DNA from: Aphelenchoides besseyi
Lineage: Eukaryota; Nematoda; Chromadorea; Rhabditida; Aphelenchoididae
Assembly: GCA_024699855.1 (NCBI GenBank)
Contig: JAMPIQ010000003.1
Span: forward strand, 6,014,001-6,078,000
Direction of reading: 5' to 3'
DNA length: 64,000 nt
The translations under genes and the position numbers were made by a program. Below are positions 1 through 14,195 of the stretch, one piece after another; the first letter of the stretch is position 1; each line of letters opens with the position of its first letter. The notes beneath the pieces were generated by a model that worked only from the letters and a program-made list of their open reading frames with translations, was not told where the DNA came from and searched no databases.

Positions 1-26
1 ACACATTTCACGCCTAGAAACAAGAC

Positions 27-676
27 TCAAACACGTTCCGCAGTCCATATCGCCGCTTTACATCCAGTTTGAATTACCCACTTCAGATTTTGGTAGAATG
101 GCGCGTTGAGTCCGTGGTATTCGATTCCCGTATCGTGATGATGAAGTTCATCGTCGCGCATCTTTCGAATCAACTAGAAACAAAAATAAAGTAATAAAAC
201 ATGAACTAACCCTCAACAACTCTCGGCTATCTTCATCGTCGGTACCCAGCTCGATCAGCTTGCGAATCTGTTCGTTGTAGTGTTTTCCGATCAGTTCTTC
301 CACCGCAATTGTACAAGCCATAGCACTTTCTTTGCCCATGAACGCCGTGCCAACACCCAAACCAAAAGCCATCGACTTAAATAGCGGAGTGAAAACCGTT
401 GGTCCGACTTCGTATTTGGCTAAGTAACGCTCGGTTATTTGTAAATGTTCTTTCTCTTCGTCCCACATTTCTTTAATCACTGGACCAATATCTGTGTCTT
501 AAACCAAAAATGAACAATAAACATTTAAAAAACAACCTACTTGCAAGAACCCTCGACTGTCCCGCATAAATTTGATCGGCAGCCAATTCACCAGCGTGAT
601 TTACGCGTACGATACTTGAGACCAGAGCTTGGCGGTATGGTTGGCATAAGCCAAAGAATTCCAAAGCTCGAATCAT
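27..676 (-). CDS. coq7: COQ7/CLK-1, demethoxyubiquinone hydroxylase
   Basis: Di-iron monooxygenase that hydroxylates 5-demethoxyubiquinone in mitochondrial ubiquinone synthesis. Three exons: 676-541, 497-211 and 173-27 (570 nt, 189 aa), about the length of nematode CLK-1. The iron ligands are visible in order: NHAGE in exon 1, EKEHL (ExxH) and VEELIGKHY in exon 2, and RDDELHHHD (second ExxH) in exon 3, which ends KAAIWTAERV. The joins 541/497 and 211/173 restore the frame and use GTAGGT and GTTAGT donors. I chose the ATG at 676 because the frame upstream has no other ATG before non-coding sequence. The N-terminus (MIRALEFF...) is short and basic and could act as a mitochondrial presequence, which is inference. 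The gene is divergent from CFAP20. Confidence 0.95.
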
Positions 677-1138
677 CTTTAATTCCAACTTTAACTATTG
701 CATTTGACTTAACTTTGTTGTTTCTAAATCTCAACGTCGCGAAATTACGCGAAGTTGATTTCCCGCCTTGGTGTTTGTTAGTGCGCTTTAATGTTTAATC
801 AAGATCTCTAATACATTTCCTCTTCACTAAGCTTTCTTATTTCAAACAAAAACATTTAATTTGTTCCTTGACTTTCAGTTTTTCGTCAAGTTCACCGTTT
901 TTTTCGTGTCCATTTGAATTCACTTGAATACCCTCAATCCTAGTGTCTACGCGAATAGACGAAAATTTTGGTAGTCGCGCTGTGGCGTTTGGATTATTTG
1001 GAGTTTTGTGTTTGAAGGACCGTGTTGTCGGGGTAACGGAGCGGTGGGGATTTTCGGAACAAAAACGACGCTTCTTATATTTGCATCTTTCCTTTTTAAC
1101 CGTAACATATGCTTGTTAACATTGGATCTTATTTTCAG
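677..1138. promoter_or_regulatory. Shared upstream region of COQ7 (-) and CFAP20 (+)
   Basis: This 462-bp interval lies between two divergent starts and must hold both promoters. I see no TATA box or known motif I can defend. It ends in TTTTCAG at 1132-1138, a splice-acceptor sequence directly abutting the CFAP20 ATG. Confidence 0.5.
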
Positions 1139-1989
1139 ATGTTTCGGAACACGTTTCAATCTGGACTTTTGTCCGTGATGTATTCGTTGGGCTCTAAGCC
1201 CTTGCAACTTTGGGACAAAAAGGTTCGCAATGGTCATATCAAAAGAATCACGGACGAAGAAATTCAATCCTTGGTAATCGAGATCATTGGTGCCAATGTT
1301 TCGACGGCTTCCATTTCCTGTCCGCTGGATCCAAACAAAACTCTTGGTATAAAGTTACCGTATTTTATCATGATTGCAAAGAATATGAACATGTACTTTA
1401 CATTTGAAGTTCAGGTAATCGTTTTTCTGTTCATCATTTCGATTTGTCGGTTCAGGTTCTCGATGATAAAGGAATTAAACGACGCTTTCGGGCATCGAAC
1501 TTTCAATCAAATACACGTGTCAAACCCTTTATCTGCACTATGCCAATGGTAAGTTTGATTACTTGAGTATCTTACGTATATGTTCTTTTAGCGTTTGGAC
1601 GAAGGTTGGAATCAAATTCAGGTAAACAAATTGACTTTTGTCATAAGCAAAAGTGACTGTCCGCTTACTAATCATGCAATTTCAGTTTAATTTGGCCGAT
1701 TTTGTTAAACGCGCTTATGGAAGTCAATACGTGGAAACGTTGAGAATTCAAGTGGGTTTTTTGTCTATAATCAAATTAACATTTGTACTTTAGATTCACG
1801 CAAATTGTCGTTTACGACGAGTCTATTTTGCTGATCGATTGTACGCCGAAGATGAACTACCAGCGGGTAAGTGAATAAGTCTTCGTACAACATGCTTCTT
1901 GGGTTTTAGAATTCAAACTTTATCTTCCGATACGCAACAGTCAATTACTCTCCAACGAGAATACTGTTGAAACATCGAACACTTCGTGA
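1139..1989 (+). CDS. cfap20: CFAP20/Bug22 family protein
   Basis: Cilia- and flagella-associated protein 20, an inner-junction protein of ciliary doublet microtubules that also has nuclear roles in some animals. Six exons: 1139-1414, 1456-1548, 1592-1621, 1686-1751, 1794-1866 and 1910-1989, total 618 nt or 205 aa. The family is near-invariant and the match runs end to end: [65 protein letters not shown] and [15 protein letters not shown]. The C-terminal tail after YLPIRN is lineage-specific. The ATG lies immediately after a TTTTCAG acceptor. The gene is convergent with HDAC3, with stops 120 bp apart. Confidence 0.96.
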
Positions 1990-2108
1990 TCACGGGTTTC
2001 CAACATACTCTGATCTCAACGTTTGTAGCCGCTAATTTATGTTCTAATATTTTATTGCCCGTAATAAAAATGGAGATCTGCAAAGAAATAAGGAAGGTTT
2101 CGAACAAA

Positions 2109-3771
<1,663 letters not shown>

Positions 3772-4190
3772 TGAAATGCAATTCTTTTAATCGATCCAAT
3801 AATCAACGGTTACGCACAAAAAACTTTGGATGTAGTAGACGGCGTTGTTTCATTACTCTTGTTAATAAGGCAATGAAATAAATATTTTGGAACAATAAGG
3901 AGATCTCAGTTCTAAAGGTTAGTGCGCTCTCATGCTTAGTGAAAAAGAGACCAGAACGGTTGGAAATTGAAACATTCGAAAAAAGGAAACAAATACCCGC
4001 TAACTGCACAGTACCATCAATCAAATAACATAAATTCAATGTGAGAAATTGGAGTTCTGAATAAATTAAGACAAGAGTAAAGGCACATTTGAAGTTTGGT
4101 GATACAGCAAAATGTCGGAGGCGTGAAATAAACAAATAACAGAGGTAAACAAACACAAATTGAACCGGCACACTAACGTCCTCCGATTGA
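3772..4190. other. Intergenic region between ARID2 stop and HDAC3 start
   Basis: This 419-bp AT-rich spacer separates two minus-strand genes. The open frames in it have no recognisable content. It probably holds the ARID2 3' end and the HDAC3 promoter. Confidence 0.4.
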
Positions 4191-7100
4191 TCAACTCAAT
4201 TCCACGGTATTTAGAGCAGCCAAACACTGGGCAAGTGCCGTTCCATTTTCGAGTACTGACATCGCCATATACGCCATGAAGCCTTCATGCGGACGCAAAC
4301 GTCTAAAACAAACGATAAGAATGCTAATTCAATACAAGTAACTTGCCGTCGACATTCCGCTGAATGACGCGCCAAATTCCGCAAAATAAGTGCACTTGTT
4401 AATCGAAGATCTTTTGTTACCGGACCTTCGGGATGATCTTCCTGAAATAGCAAACTGATTAGGCGATCTTTGTTCAAGTGCTTACAGTCAAATCTCGAGA
4501 CATATGCTGAAAAGCATGTCTTCGTATTGCTTCGTAAGCAGCATAATTCGAATAACCGGCATGATTGGCTGCTGGCGTTTCGTGGTTTAAGGACTGTTTG
4601 AGCCGATCTACGTAGTTCGATTCGCCAACTTCTCGTCGCTTTCGAGTCGCCGTATTCAATGCATTTTCGTTGCAATGATGATCTTGAAGATGTGTGACCA
4701 GAGACCATTTGGATCGAGGAGTGCGTTCACATCCCGGCCATAAACAGTAAATCAGGGCACCCGGCGGATATTTGGGTTGTATTGTCGTTTCATCATTGGT
4801 TTTTGCGGGAGACGATTCGCTCTCATTTCCATCGATATGATCGTTTAGAATGTGGTATATCATGGCTTGTGCAGAGTGGAAAAACTGAGTACAAGCATTC
4901 CATTCGCACATAAAGTTGGGGAGACGAATGCAAACAGCTGCTGCTGTTGAAGTTGTTGCAGTTGACGTCGTGGAAGCTGAACTTGATGATTCTGTCGTTT
5001 TAACTGGCTCAGCTTCCTTCGATTCGATGTGTCCATTCTTCACCTTCTTCTTCGGTGTTGTTTTTGTTTTCTTGCTTGGAGTATCGTTCACTTCGCTTGT
5101 TTCCTCAACTGCTGTTCTCTTCTTTCCTCTGGTTTTGGGTTTCTTCGGTGTGCCGTTGGGTATTTTCTCCCCTTCATCTGCGTGATCGCCATTGATTTCG
5201 TCGGATTTTTCTCCATTTTGAGTTGTTCCATTAATGGATGGCTTGATCTCTTCGACGGCATTGTTTGATTCCTCCGGTTTAACGGTTGTTTCGTTCTGAT
5301 GGTGTCCATTTGGAACTAATGCGGTGGGCACGATTTCAACGCCGTTCAGTTTGTCTGTCGCCGAAGCAAATGATTCCGATGATGTCGAGTTGTTGTTTTG
5401 TGGAAAAACAATATGGTTGTTTACAACACTTGTTGTTTCAGTGGTTTTTGTTGTTCCGTTTAGCGTTGGTGCAACCATCGACGATTTAGCGGCAAGCGCC
5501 TGATGCAATACTGGACGAGCCAATTGAGCGACAAGAGCCGGTTTGTTGGTGACTATGTCGCCTTTTGTACTCATGACCACGTGTGGTCGGGAAACAACAG
5601 TTGGTGGTCCCATTGATTGTGGATGCGGTAGAACTCTTTGATGTACTTGCGGCGAGAATGTAGCCGAATGTCTGATTGGCGGTCGTATCGACTGTAAACA
5701 AGTGATTAAGTTCCAGATACCGAAAAAACAAACCTGTGAGATGTGATGTTCTTGGCCCGTCTGTTGAAACTCAATTACTTTGATTCCGGAAAGACCTTCA
5801 GTAAAAAACTGCGATGCTTCAATGGTACAAAAATCAAATAGAAGTTCAACACTGTGAGGCGCTTCGGCAATTTTCTCGCAAAATTCACGTCCAGACTCAC
5901 TCATCTAAACACAAGAATTAAAAAGAACCGCAAAACGTTTTTACATTGTAGAGGGTATCCAGCGTGTTAACAGCAACTAAAACGTCTTTGGCGGACATCA
6001 GTTCGAAGAGTCGATGCATAACGACAGAATCGAAGAATTCGTAGAGAGGCGGTTCGTTTTCGGAGTTCATGCACAAACGTCCGAGAATTTCTGTTGATCG
6101 CATAACCAGAAAACGATCATTAGAGAAAACGAATGATCGTAAGAGTCGCAAAAATATTCGTGTCACCATCTCGGTTGTAAAAGTGATCTGCAAACTGACG
6201 TTGAAAACAGAAACTAAAAGCTAAACGAACATATGGGGACAACTCGCTGATTGTATCCAAGGCATTGTTTCTCAGCTCGTAATCATTGCTTGCCATCGAG
6301 ACGAGAAGGAACCTAAGAAGAGTACTAAAATCAAAACAACAATCCCGACTTACTTAACACACGCCCAGTTCGTTGCAAGGACCGGTTGATTGTACGCTTC
6401 GAATGACAAATTTCGAATGATATTTGAAATTTGGATCACACGATGACGAACAACTTGTAGAGACTTCTCTTTATGTCCAGCATGTTGAATTGATGGAAAC
6501 TGATTGCACTCTAATTTAGAGTATTTGTTCGGTCTTATTGGAAACATTTTGATCACGTCCACATCTTCGATTCCAACAGACGACCAAAAGTGTTCGAAGT
6601 CCCGATCCAACCTTTTTTGCAACTTTTCGAACTGATGCTGCATATACGAACTGTTATCATCGAATACTCCTGCTTGTGCAACGATCATGTTAATCAAGTT
6701 GCTTTGACAATCGATTCGTAAGGCCAACGGACCTGGAGCAGACATCAAAGCACACGCGTTCAACGAAAAGTCGATTTCATTTGGCAGTCCGCTAATTAAA
6801 CTTTTCATTAGTCGATCGTATTGTGGTACAGAATCGGGTATGTCTGAAATAACGCGAAAATAAAAACAAATTCAAATACCAAACAAACCTTTTTTATGAG
6901 CAGTAATCGGACATTCGGAAGTAACGTACAGAGAATAGCCGCGAATTCGGTTACGTGAGCCCATCATTTCACTGTCATGATCGTCGGTGTCACCTTGCTG
7001 TTCACATTGTTCGAATTTACTCAAAAACCGCATATAAGTGAGTCGAGCACAATAATCAGCACCCAACGTCTCATCGCCCCTGAAAAAACGATCAGCGAGT

Positions 7101-7430
7101 TGAAATACGAATTGCAACTTACATGTCCATTGCTTCTCGCGCGACTTCTGCCCATTTTTCCGAGTTCGTTACTCGTTGCCAGCCTCCGAAACTTTTTACT
7201 GCATGATAAAGTTTGTACAAATTGACTTCGACGCCATTCACTGTAGGCGAAACAAAATTCACACCCCTAAAAAAGGTTAGAACACAAACTCCGACATCAA
7301 CTGACCATTTTCGTTTGTAAAAGTATTTCAGTTGACTGAAGAATTGATGAGATGTTCGACTCTCTTCAGGTGTCTCTTCCAACGACTTCAAATATTCTTC
7401 TCGACGATTGAGAACTCGACGACGACTCAT
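4191..7430 (-). CDS. arid2: ARID2/SWSN-7, PBAF chromatin-remodelling subunit
   Basis: DNA-binding subunit of the PBAF class of SWI/SNF complexes. The N-terminus (start 7430) carries an ARID domain over roughly 7390-7120: FFSQLKYFYKRKW, then GVEVNLYKLYHAVKSFGGWQRV and KWAEVAREAMDM. A helical repeat-like middle follows (6870-5920), then a low-complexity S/T/N/K-rich stretch (5640-4970). Two C2H2 fingers come next, CEWNACTQFF...YHILNDH and YCLWPGCERT...THLQDHHC (about 4930-4660). The C-terminal block is typical of ARID2: AAYEAIRRHAF, EGPVTKDLRLTSALILRNLARHSAECRR. Together these identify ARID2 rather than ARID1. I did not see a clear RFX-type winged helix, which vertebrate ARID2 has. There are about 12 short introns and roughly 900 aa. 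Confidence 0.9.
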
Positions 7431-8849
7431 GATGTTCACAGTTCGATTAAACTGATGAATACGTTCGGCAGCGGCAAGTGCCGCAAATCCTTTGATTCAG
7501 CGGCAAAATGAAATAAACGACGAACTGAAAAAAAATCAATTTTCTCGACGAGCTAAAGCGAATCATCGCGTCCAACATCATTTCGACAAAGAAGTTTAAC
7601 CCGAAGAAATTCGACTGTTTTTGCAGTAGAAAAACTTCAACTTCGATTTCTACTTCACGCAATGGTAAGCATTAAAAACTAAGAAAAACTGCAAATCAAT
7701 GACACGATCAAGTTTGATAAATAGAAAAGATTTAAAAGAGCCGTGGATCTGGACGATTCCAACAAACGCGGTAGGAATATCGAAATGTTCTCCAACTTAT
7801 CAACGTCTAATGCGCGCAATCAACGTGATGGTCAGTTCGGCTCTTCGCGCCATTGGCCGGCTACTTCGCTTTTTAAGTTCGGCCGAAGGCCCCGGTCGGT
7901 TCTTTGCATCAAAAAAACGAACGCGCGCCGTCAGTTGAAAATCGACGGAACTTTGAAGCAAGAGCGGGAAAAGCGAATTTTTTGAGCCGTGGATTCGAAG
8001 TGAAACGGTGGTGTGGGGTGAACGAGCAGTGCTTGATGGGTTGTGCTGTGGCTGAGGCAAATACAAACGCAGAGCGGAAGGTCGTTTTCGAGCGACGGAC
8101 GCGGGAACCGAAATGGTACTGCAGTCACAACTGCAGAAGGGGACCCGCTTTCCCACTGCGTATTTTCGCGTTGTCTCGTCGTCTGCGTTGTGCTCCGTTC
8201 TTGATATTTCTCCCCCACTCTGCGTCCTTTTGGCTTAACGGCGGTCGTTGGGCGCTCAACAGCCGAAAGACGTCAGAGTGAGCGAAGCGCCAATTCGTTT
8301 GTTCTATTTCTTCGTTTGCTCTTCGTCTGTGGTGTCTGCTCGTCATCTTGTATTTCCTTTCTGTTTGCGTGCATATCAACGTGACCATTTAATGTTTCAT
8401 GTGGTATTTCAAATTTCATTTTAAGTTTGATCGCTTCTCAACTTCTCTTCGTCGTTTCACTTTCTTGTCCGCCATTCCAACGGCTGGTGTCGATCCTGCC
8501 TACAGACGTGAAAGTAGCGGAAAACTCTGGTTAAATTATACGCAATACATGAACTAACAGAATCGAGTTGAAGTCTTTACAACACTTTTAAATCAAAATT
8601 CGACAGTCAACGCGAATGGTGTGGGGGAAAGTGGACCGCACCAAGTTTGCCAGTGGCGACAACTGAAGAAGACGAAAAAAGGAGTCTGATGTTTTAGGCA
8701 GACCAACGAATCGGCGGTACACACCGGGAAGAAAAAAGCTCGGTGCAACCACCGAAATGACCATCAGCTTGCTCCTCTCAAATGTTCACTTCTTTTATTT
8801 TCGGCCTTGATTTACAAACATCCTAACAATAGCATCTCAGAGATGTGAC
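7431..8849. other. Intergenic region, no recognised gene
   Basis: This 1.4 kb lies between the ARID2 start and the stop of the NRF-like gene. The 7700-8300 part is less AT-rich and has overlapping open frames on both strands, as expected of GC-richer non-coding DNA. None reads like a known protein and none joins to others through plausible splice sites. It probably includes the ARID2 promoter. Confidence 0.4.
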
Positions 8850-11800
8850 TTAAGCCGTTGTATCAATCGTTTCATCGTTCCTTCTGATTTCATTGGCATC
8901 CTTCTTGCTATTCTTCGTTCCACTACTGACAGTTTCCTCGTCGTTCTTCAGCAATGGATTTCGTTGATCCATAGCTGGCGTTCCGTTTTCGACCATATCC
9001 TCCAAATATTTGGCTGAGGTACTGTCGTTGAGTCGAGAAGAATTCACATCGTTGAGTTCAACACCGTTTCCATTTGCCGTCGGTGGAGATTCATGGTTTC
9101 GATTTGTGCGTTTGGTTGGTTGAAAGATCAACTTGTCGAGATGCATAACCGGCAGCTCAAATGCTAATGACAACAACAATGCAACCGCGTACGACCCAGC
9201 CAAAGCAATTAGGAACATGTGTAACTAAACAAAAGTTTTTGGTTTCCGATCGAAATCGCAACTAACCATTTGAAATGAATTAGTGAAATGAAAAGCACTG
9301 GGTCGACTTAAGTAGAAAGCTTGGAGTAGAATCGGATGAATCAAATATGCACAAAACGTAATCTTCGATAATGGAACAAACACTCGATGACCGAGAATTG
9401 CATTTACACGACCCAAAATAAAACCTTATCAAATAATTTTCATTGTATCCCTTACCAGATGGATTTGCTTCGCAAACAAAAACAATCCAAGCAAGAAATA
9501 GTGCAAAACAAGGACGACCAATAAGTGTGTAGATGGCTGAATAGAGTGGACTAATTTCACCGGTTCTTGTGTAATTGAACAATCCAAAAACCGCATATGC
9601 ACCTATAGCTCCAGCAACAACCCAACCTATAAACCATTGAACCTGAAGAAATGGCTGTAAAATCAATGAATACATTATCATTATTACCGTATTAAGTTTG
9701 AATATTGGACGATGTTTCTCGAGCAAAAGGTATCCCGTCAAACAGCCAATTATGTAGGGCGACATACGACAATAAGGTTTGACATAGAGATCAACCCAAT
9801 AATCATTGAGAATAGTAACACTAAAAACGAAATAAACTTGGATATTCTTTGTTTTTTTTTACATTTGAAGTTTTGTCGTCAGAAGAGGCGCCGGTGGATA
9901 ACCGCGTTCAATCGTAATCCATAAAGTGACAACGGAGGAAATAACACAACCCGCAATTCCAATAAATACTCCACCCATACGGAATCGATGAAGAGCCAAA
10001 ATCAACAAGGGAAGAAACGTGTAAAACTGGAAATCATTGGCCAAATACCATGTCCATCCTAAAGTATTCAATTAAACTATCGTTCATGACGTTGCAGCTA
10101 AAAACGGATTACAATCACAACTCTAAGCTACAGCTTTCTGTGTGGATGTCAATCAAGAGCAATAACAAAAATGTTTTTGTTAATCGACTTTTAGCAAAAA
10201 AAGCGTAGAACCAACCTAAGCACTAAAATCCAATGATTGATTAGAAGTGTTTAGAACATTCTTACCGGATCATCTTGTTTAAGAAAATTATTCAAGTAAA
10301 GCAAGTTAGTCCACCACGACTCAGCACAATTGTTCGGTTGAATCGGACGCCAAAATGGACCTTCAGATACAAAAGGGAATATTGTAAGCACCAGAAGCAT
10401 AACAACAACGTAAATGGGCGTCAATCGAAGATAACGTCGCACGTAGTAAGCGAACCTAAAATTCCTACTCAAACATCGTGACAACATTAACTACCACGTA
10501 GTCCACGCATTCAATCGCACTTGATTCTTGCGGATTTTGCCCAAGAAAATGTATGCCGTCAAAAGACCACTGAGAAAGAAAAACGAGTCGACGGCCAAAG
10601 TTGCTTGAACAACTAGTTGATTGTAAAAGGTTTTCGGGAAGTCACGCATCGTTTGAAGTAAGTTGTCTAAATCAACGATTTCGACCGTCCGACTCATGAG
10701 ACCAACCAGTGGTTAATGAACTACAAATGTAATAGTATGTGTGACCGAAAATGATCCAACACATCGACAAAAATCGAGCTCCATGCAAACACCGAATCTG
10801 TCCGTCTTCTGTCTTTGTTTCCATAATCTGTTGAAATACATGTAACCTTAAAACTGTTTCGTCTTACATATCTTAAGTTCCTCGAAACGGAAAACATCAT
10901 TAACGTTGTTGCAAAAGCAGCTAAATTCACTGTTCAAATGGCACTGATGGTTGAACAACTTACAACGTTTAAAATCACTGTAGTCATCGAGACTCATTTC
11001 ATAAGCTCTCGGTTTGCGATTCGAACTCACGATTAAACCCTCGTATTCCCGTTCCAACTCTCTTTCTCGTGCCTTCTTAACCAAATGATCATACAACGGT
11101 CTCTCCACGTACAACTCGTATCCCGTGCCAAAAATTAGAAGAGTGAAAACGACCAGTAAAAACAAACTGTTGAATATCGTTTAACGTTCGATTCCTACTC
11201 ATACTTACGAAAACACAATCGAACTCGTGTGATGCGATAAATTTTGCTCAGGACTTTCACTACTGCATTGAACAGTCACGTCGCAAACTAACGGTCGACC
11301 GAAAGCCAATTCTGCCGCGTTATAAACTGAAAAACTCCTCCCGTCACTTGTTTTCTTTAATCACTAACCGAACTTCAACATCTGATGAACATCGTGATCT
11401 GTGCACGTATCCGGTGTACAAATCCCGACGTTTAATAAGGGCATCAGATCAAAACACTTGAAATCATCAGTTGACCAGGTCTCATTGGCACTGCTACCGT
11501 TACGACTGCAATATGATTATTAGCTGCAACGGTAGAAAAGTGATTACTAGCAAACAGCAGTTGGATCTTCTGGTTCGGCCATAAAAGCCTTCACCGGGTT
11601 GTTTCGATTGTAAGCGTGAAATCGCGCCATGCAATATTGTCCTCTCCATTGTTGTCTATAATCCATAAGTCTTGAATTTGTTTCCGTACAAACCCTTGAT
11701 TGTTCTTTACGACTGCGACATTTCTACAAACATTCCAAGAGCCAACCCAAAGATTGTTTCCACCCAAAATAGCGGACGGAATTTTACCCATCGAGTCGAG

Positions 11801-12330
11801 TACTAAATCGATTTCGTTAAGAAAACCTGAGCAAATCGATTTGTACCGTTGAATATCCAACGATATTTCGCGAACTCAGCATTCCAACCCAAACTGCAAT
11901 TACAAGTTTCGCATTGTCGACTTCGTACGGAGGTTGAAGCATAACTGTAAGTTGTGTAGAAAAAATGGGCAACATCGGCTAAACAAGGCGCAGAAACATC
12001 GTATTCACGTAATGGCGCAAAAAACTCGGCTGCTGCTTCGAGAACATCGGTTTTGCCATCAGCTGCTGCATTTCGATAGCGATTGATTTCGTCGTAGATT
12101 TGTCGAAACATATCCAAATCGAGCGTCAACTGTGTCCGTGAATCGTCGAAAAAGTCGGACATGAAAGCACCCAAATCATCGGCTGTGTCGGGATCCTGCT
12201 CCGACGGCCATTCGACTTGTCGTAACTCGTCGCTGTTCAATCGAAACTCGAATGAACTCGCCGAATCAGAAGTGACCGAACAGAATTGAATGGAGATCGA
12301 TAAAACGGTAAGAAGCGATAATAACTCCAT
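8850..12330 (-). CDS. NRF-6-like acyltransferase (nose-resistant-to-fluoxetine family)
   Basis: Multi-pass membrane protein of the NRF/acyltransferase-3 family. In C. elegans relatives act in lipid and drug transport; the exact reaction is unknown. The start at 12330 gives a signal peptide (MELLSLLTVLSISIQFCSVTS). A cysteine-bearing NRF domain follows over about 12200-11400, with APCLADVAHFF, RQCETCNCSLGWN and CRNVAVVKNNQG. From about 11200 to 9200 comes the acyltransferase-3 membrane domain, including AYYVRRYLRLTPIYVVVMLL, NNFLKQDD, GWTWYLANDFQFYTFLPLL and SPYIIGCLTGYLLLEKH. The cytoplasmic tail (to 8850) is charged, N- and T-rich. One intron near 10080-10260 is longer (about 170 bp) than its neighbours. 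Confidence 0.88.
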
Positions 12331-12799
12331 GATCGACAACCCAAACAAGCTTAATAGTAGTAAAGAACAAGACGTAAATAACACATTCGATGCATAAATG
12401 TCATTAAATGGAGGTCATAGCGATCGGGCGACAACGAACGTGGCTTATCAATTCCCGATTGCCGAAAGCGAAAACGTCCGAAAGCGGTCAAATTTCTCGC
12501 TCGTCTTGTGCTCAACCTTCCGAATTGCAAACGTCCGCCGAACGTCAATTACAACAACAACCACTTCCAAACACCACCTGTCCATTGGCAGTGATTGACG
12601 TCGCTGTTGGATTTATCGAGAAAAATTCACTGCACTTGATGCATTACTTTGCGGTCTTTTTCAATCAGTTGCTTTTTTATTTGAACACAAAAATCAACAC
12701 TAATTTGCAACAATTCCATCGTTTAATACGTGCAAAGAGATTCCAAACCAGTTTGTTACAATAAGCATAAACGAAGTACTCAGTTCTTTTTTCCATCGA
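12331..12799. other. Intergenic region between NRF-like gene and SF3B4
   Basis: This 469-bp interval should contain the NRF-like promoter and the SF3B4 3' UTR. Short open frames on the plus strand (for example 12408-12764) are Q/T-rich without family features. I see no gene. Confidence 0.4.
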
Positions 12800-14068
12800 T
12801 TACATCGGCGGTGGAGGCGGAGCTAAAAATGAAGTAGATTGCAAGATCGTGTACATACTTTGTCTGCGAACATCAAAAAGTTTACAAACGACATGTTTTC
12901 AAGAAACGAAAATGTGTGCAGATCTTTTGAATTCACATATATAAACTTGCATTGCACCCTTATTATCAAATAAAATTTAAGCTTGAAAAGAACAAACAAA
13001 GTATGTACACAATCCAACTTACGAATATTCGGTATTGGCGGCGGTGGAGCTAAATAGTGTGATTACTGCCTGTTAAAATAGATTTACTTACGTGGTACGC
13101 TCGATGCAGTTGGCGGTGGTGGTGGAATCATCGGAGGCATTCCCATTTGAGGATACGCTTGATAATTTGAATGCATCATCATCATGGCAGCGTTTGGCGG
13201 CGGAATGAATTGTCCGGGCGGCATGGCTCCCATCATCGAGTGCATCGGAAATCCTTGTGGCGGTGGCATTTGTCCCATAACAGGCAATCCAACGGCAGCC
13301 GCCACTTGTTGAGCAGTTTGTGCAGCATGTCGTGGTGTACCGGGCATATCCGAAAAGATTTGATGCGGTCGATCTTGTTGGAAAAGTGGGTTTTGTGAAG
13401 CAAGCAAACGTTCGGCTGCAGTTCCATGTCGTTCGCCCTTGGCATCCTTTTTGAATGCGTACGAACAAGTGATAGCACGATTGCACAAGTACTGACCGTT
13501 CATTGCCTCCAATGCCATATCCGATGCTTCGAACGATGCGAAATTCACGAATGCAAAGCCTTTGGAGTTGCCCGATTCGGGATCACGCATAATTTTTGGT
13601 ACCTAAACATCAATTTTTAACATCATTGAATTTGTTGTTTAACCTGAAGAATCATTCCAAACGCACTGAACGTATCGAAAAGCAACTTTTCGTCCACTTC
13701 GAGATCCAAATTTCCAACGAACAAATTCGCACCAACATCGATGTTCTTTTCGTTCGCCGACGCTTTGTTCACCTTTATAGGCTTTCCGAACAACTTTATC
13801 ATATTCATGATCTTTATCGCGTAATCCGCATCTTCTTCACCCATAAACTCAACGAAACCGAATCCTTGATGGGTGCCTGTGATTCGATCCTTCGGCATGT
13901 TCACACTAACTACCGGTCCGGCTTGAACGAACAACTCCCACAAAACCGATTCGGACACCTTTTCGTCCAATCCACCAACGTACACAGTCGCATCTACAAA
14001 TTCTGTTAACTAACCAGTTGAGTTTTCAACTCACCTTGATTACGTTCAACGATTGCACCTGATGTCAT
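12800..14068 (-). CDS. sf3b4: SF3B4/SAP49, splicing factor 3b subunit 4
   Basis: U2 snRNP SF3b component that contacts pre-mRNA near the branch site. Two RRM domains are visible: RRM1 starts [15 protein letters not shown] with GFGFVEF (13990-13830), and RRM2 has [10 protein letters not shown] and KGFAFVNF (13730-13500). The linker [16 protein letters not shown] is diagnostic. The C-terminus is rich in P, G and M with proline runs and closes through two tiny exons (about 13021-13048 and 12800-12822) encoding PPPPIPNI and PPPPPPM. Those two are separated by a longer intron of about 200 bp. The first exon encodes [11 protein letters not shown] from the ATG at 14068. The ATG sits 9 nt after a TTTTAG acceptor, and an AATAAA belonging to ARP6 lies about 100 nt further upstream. 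The gene is the third member of an apparent operon. Confidence 0.95.
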
Positions 14069-14077
14069 TTCCAGACT

Positions 14078-14184
14078 CTAAAATACAAAACAACAATGTT
14101 TGTGTTACGAAAATGTAAAATATCAACAATGGCTTCTAGACCAAAACAAAGGAACACTGGACACTTGTTAGAGATCGTTTTATT
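14078..14184 (-). promoter_or_regulatory. Intercistronic signal, ARP6 to SF3B4
   Basis: On the minus strand an AATAAA (14184-14179) is followed by about 100 nt and then TTTTAG, ending at 14078. The SF3B4 ATG is at 14068. This is the spacing seen in nematode operons between the polyadenylation signal of one gene and the trans-splice acceptor of the next. Trans-splicing itself is inferred. Confidence 0.6.
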
Positions 14185-14195
14185 CGAAATTTATT

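Noticed and set aside
7904..8281. 125-codon plus-strand open frame between ARID2 and the NRF-like gene
   Set aside because: Open frames overlap it on both strands. It has an R/C/W-rich composition typical of chance frames in GC-richer DNA and no splice partners.
12823..13017. 64-codon minus-strand frame between the last SF3B4 exons
   Set aside because: It lies wholly inside the 200-bp intron that separates two proline-coding exons of SF3B4.
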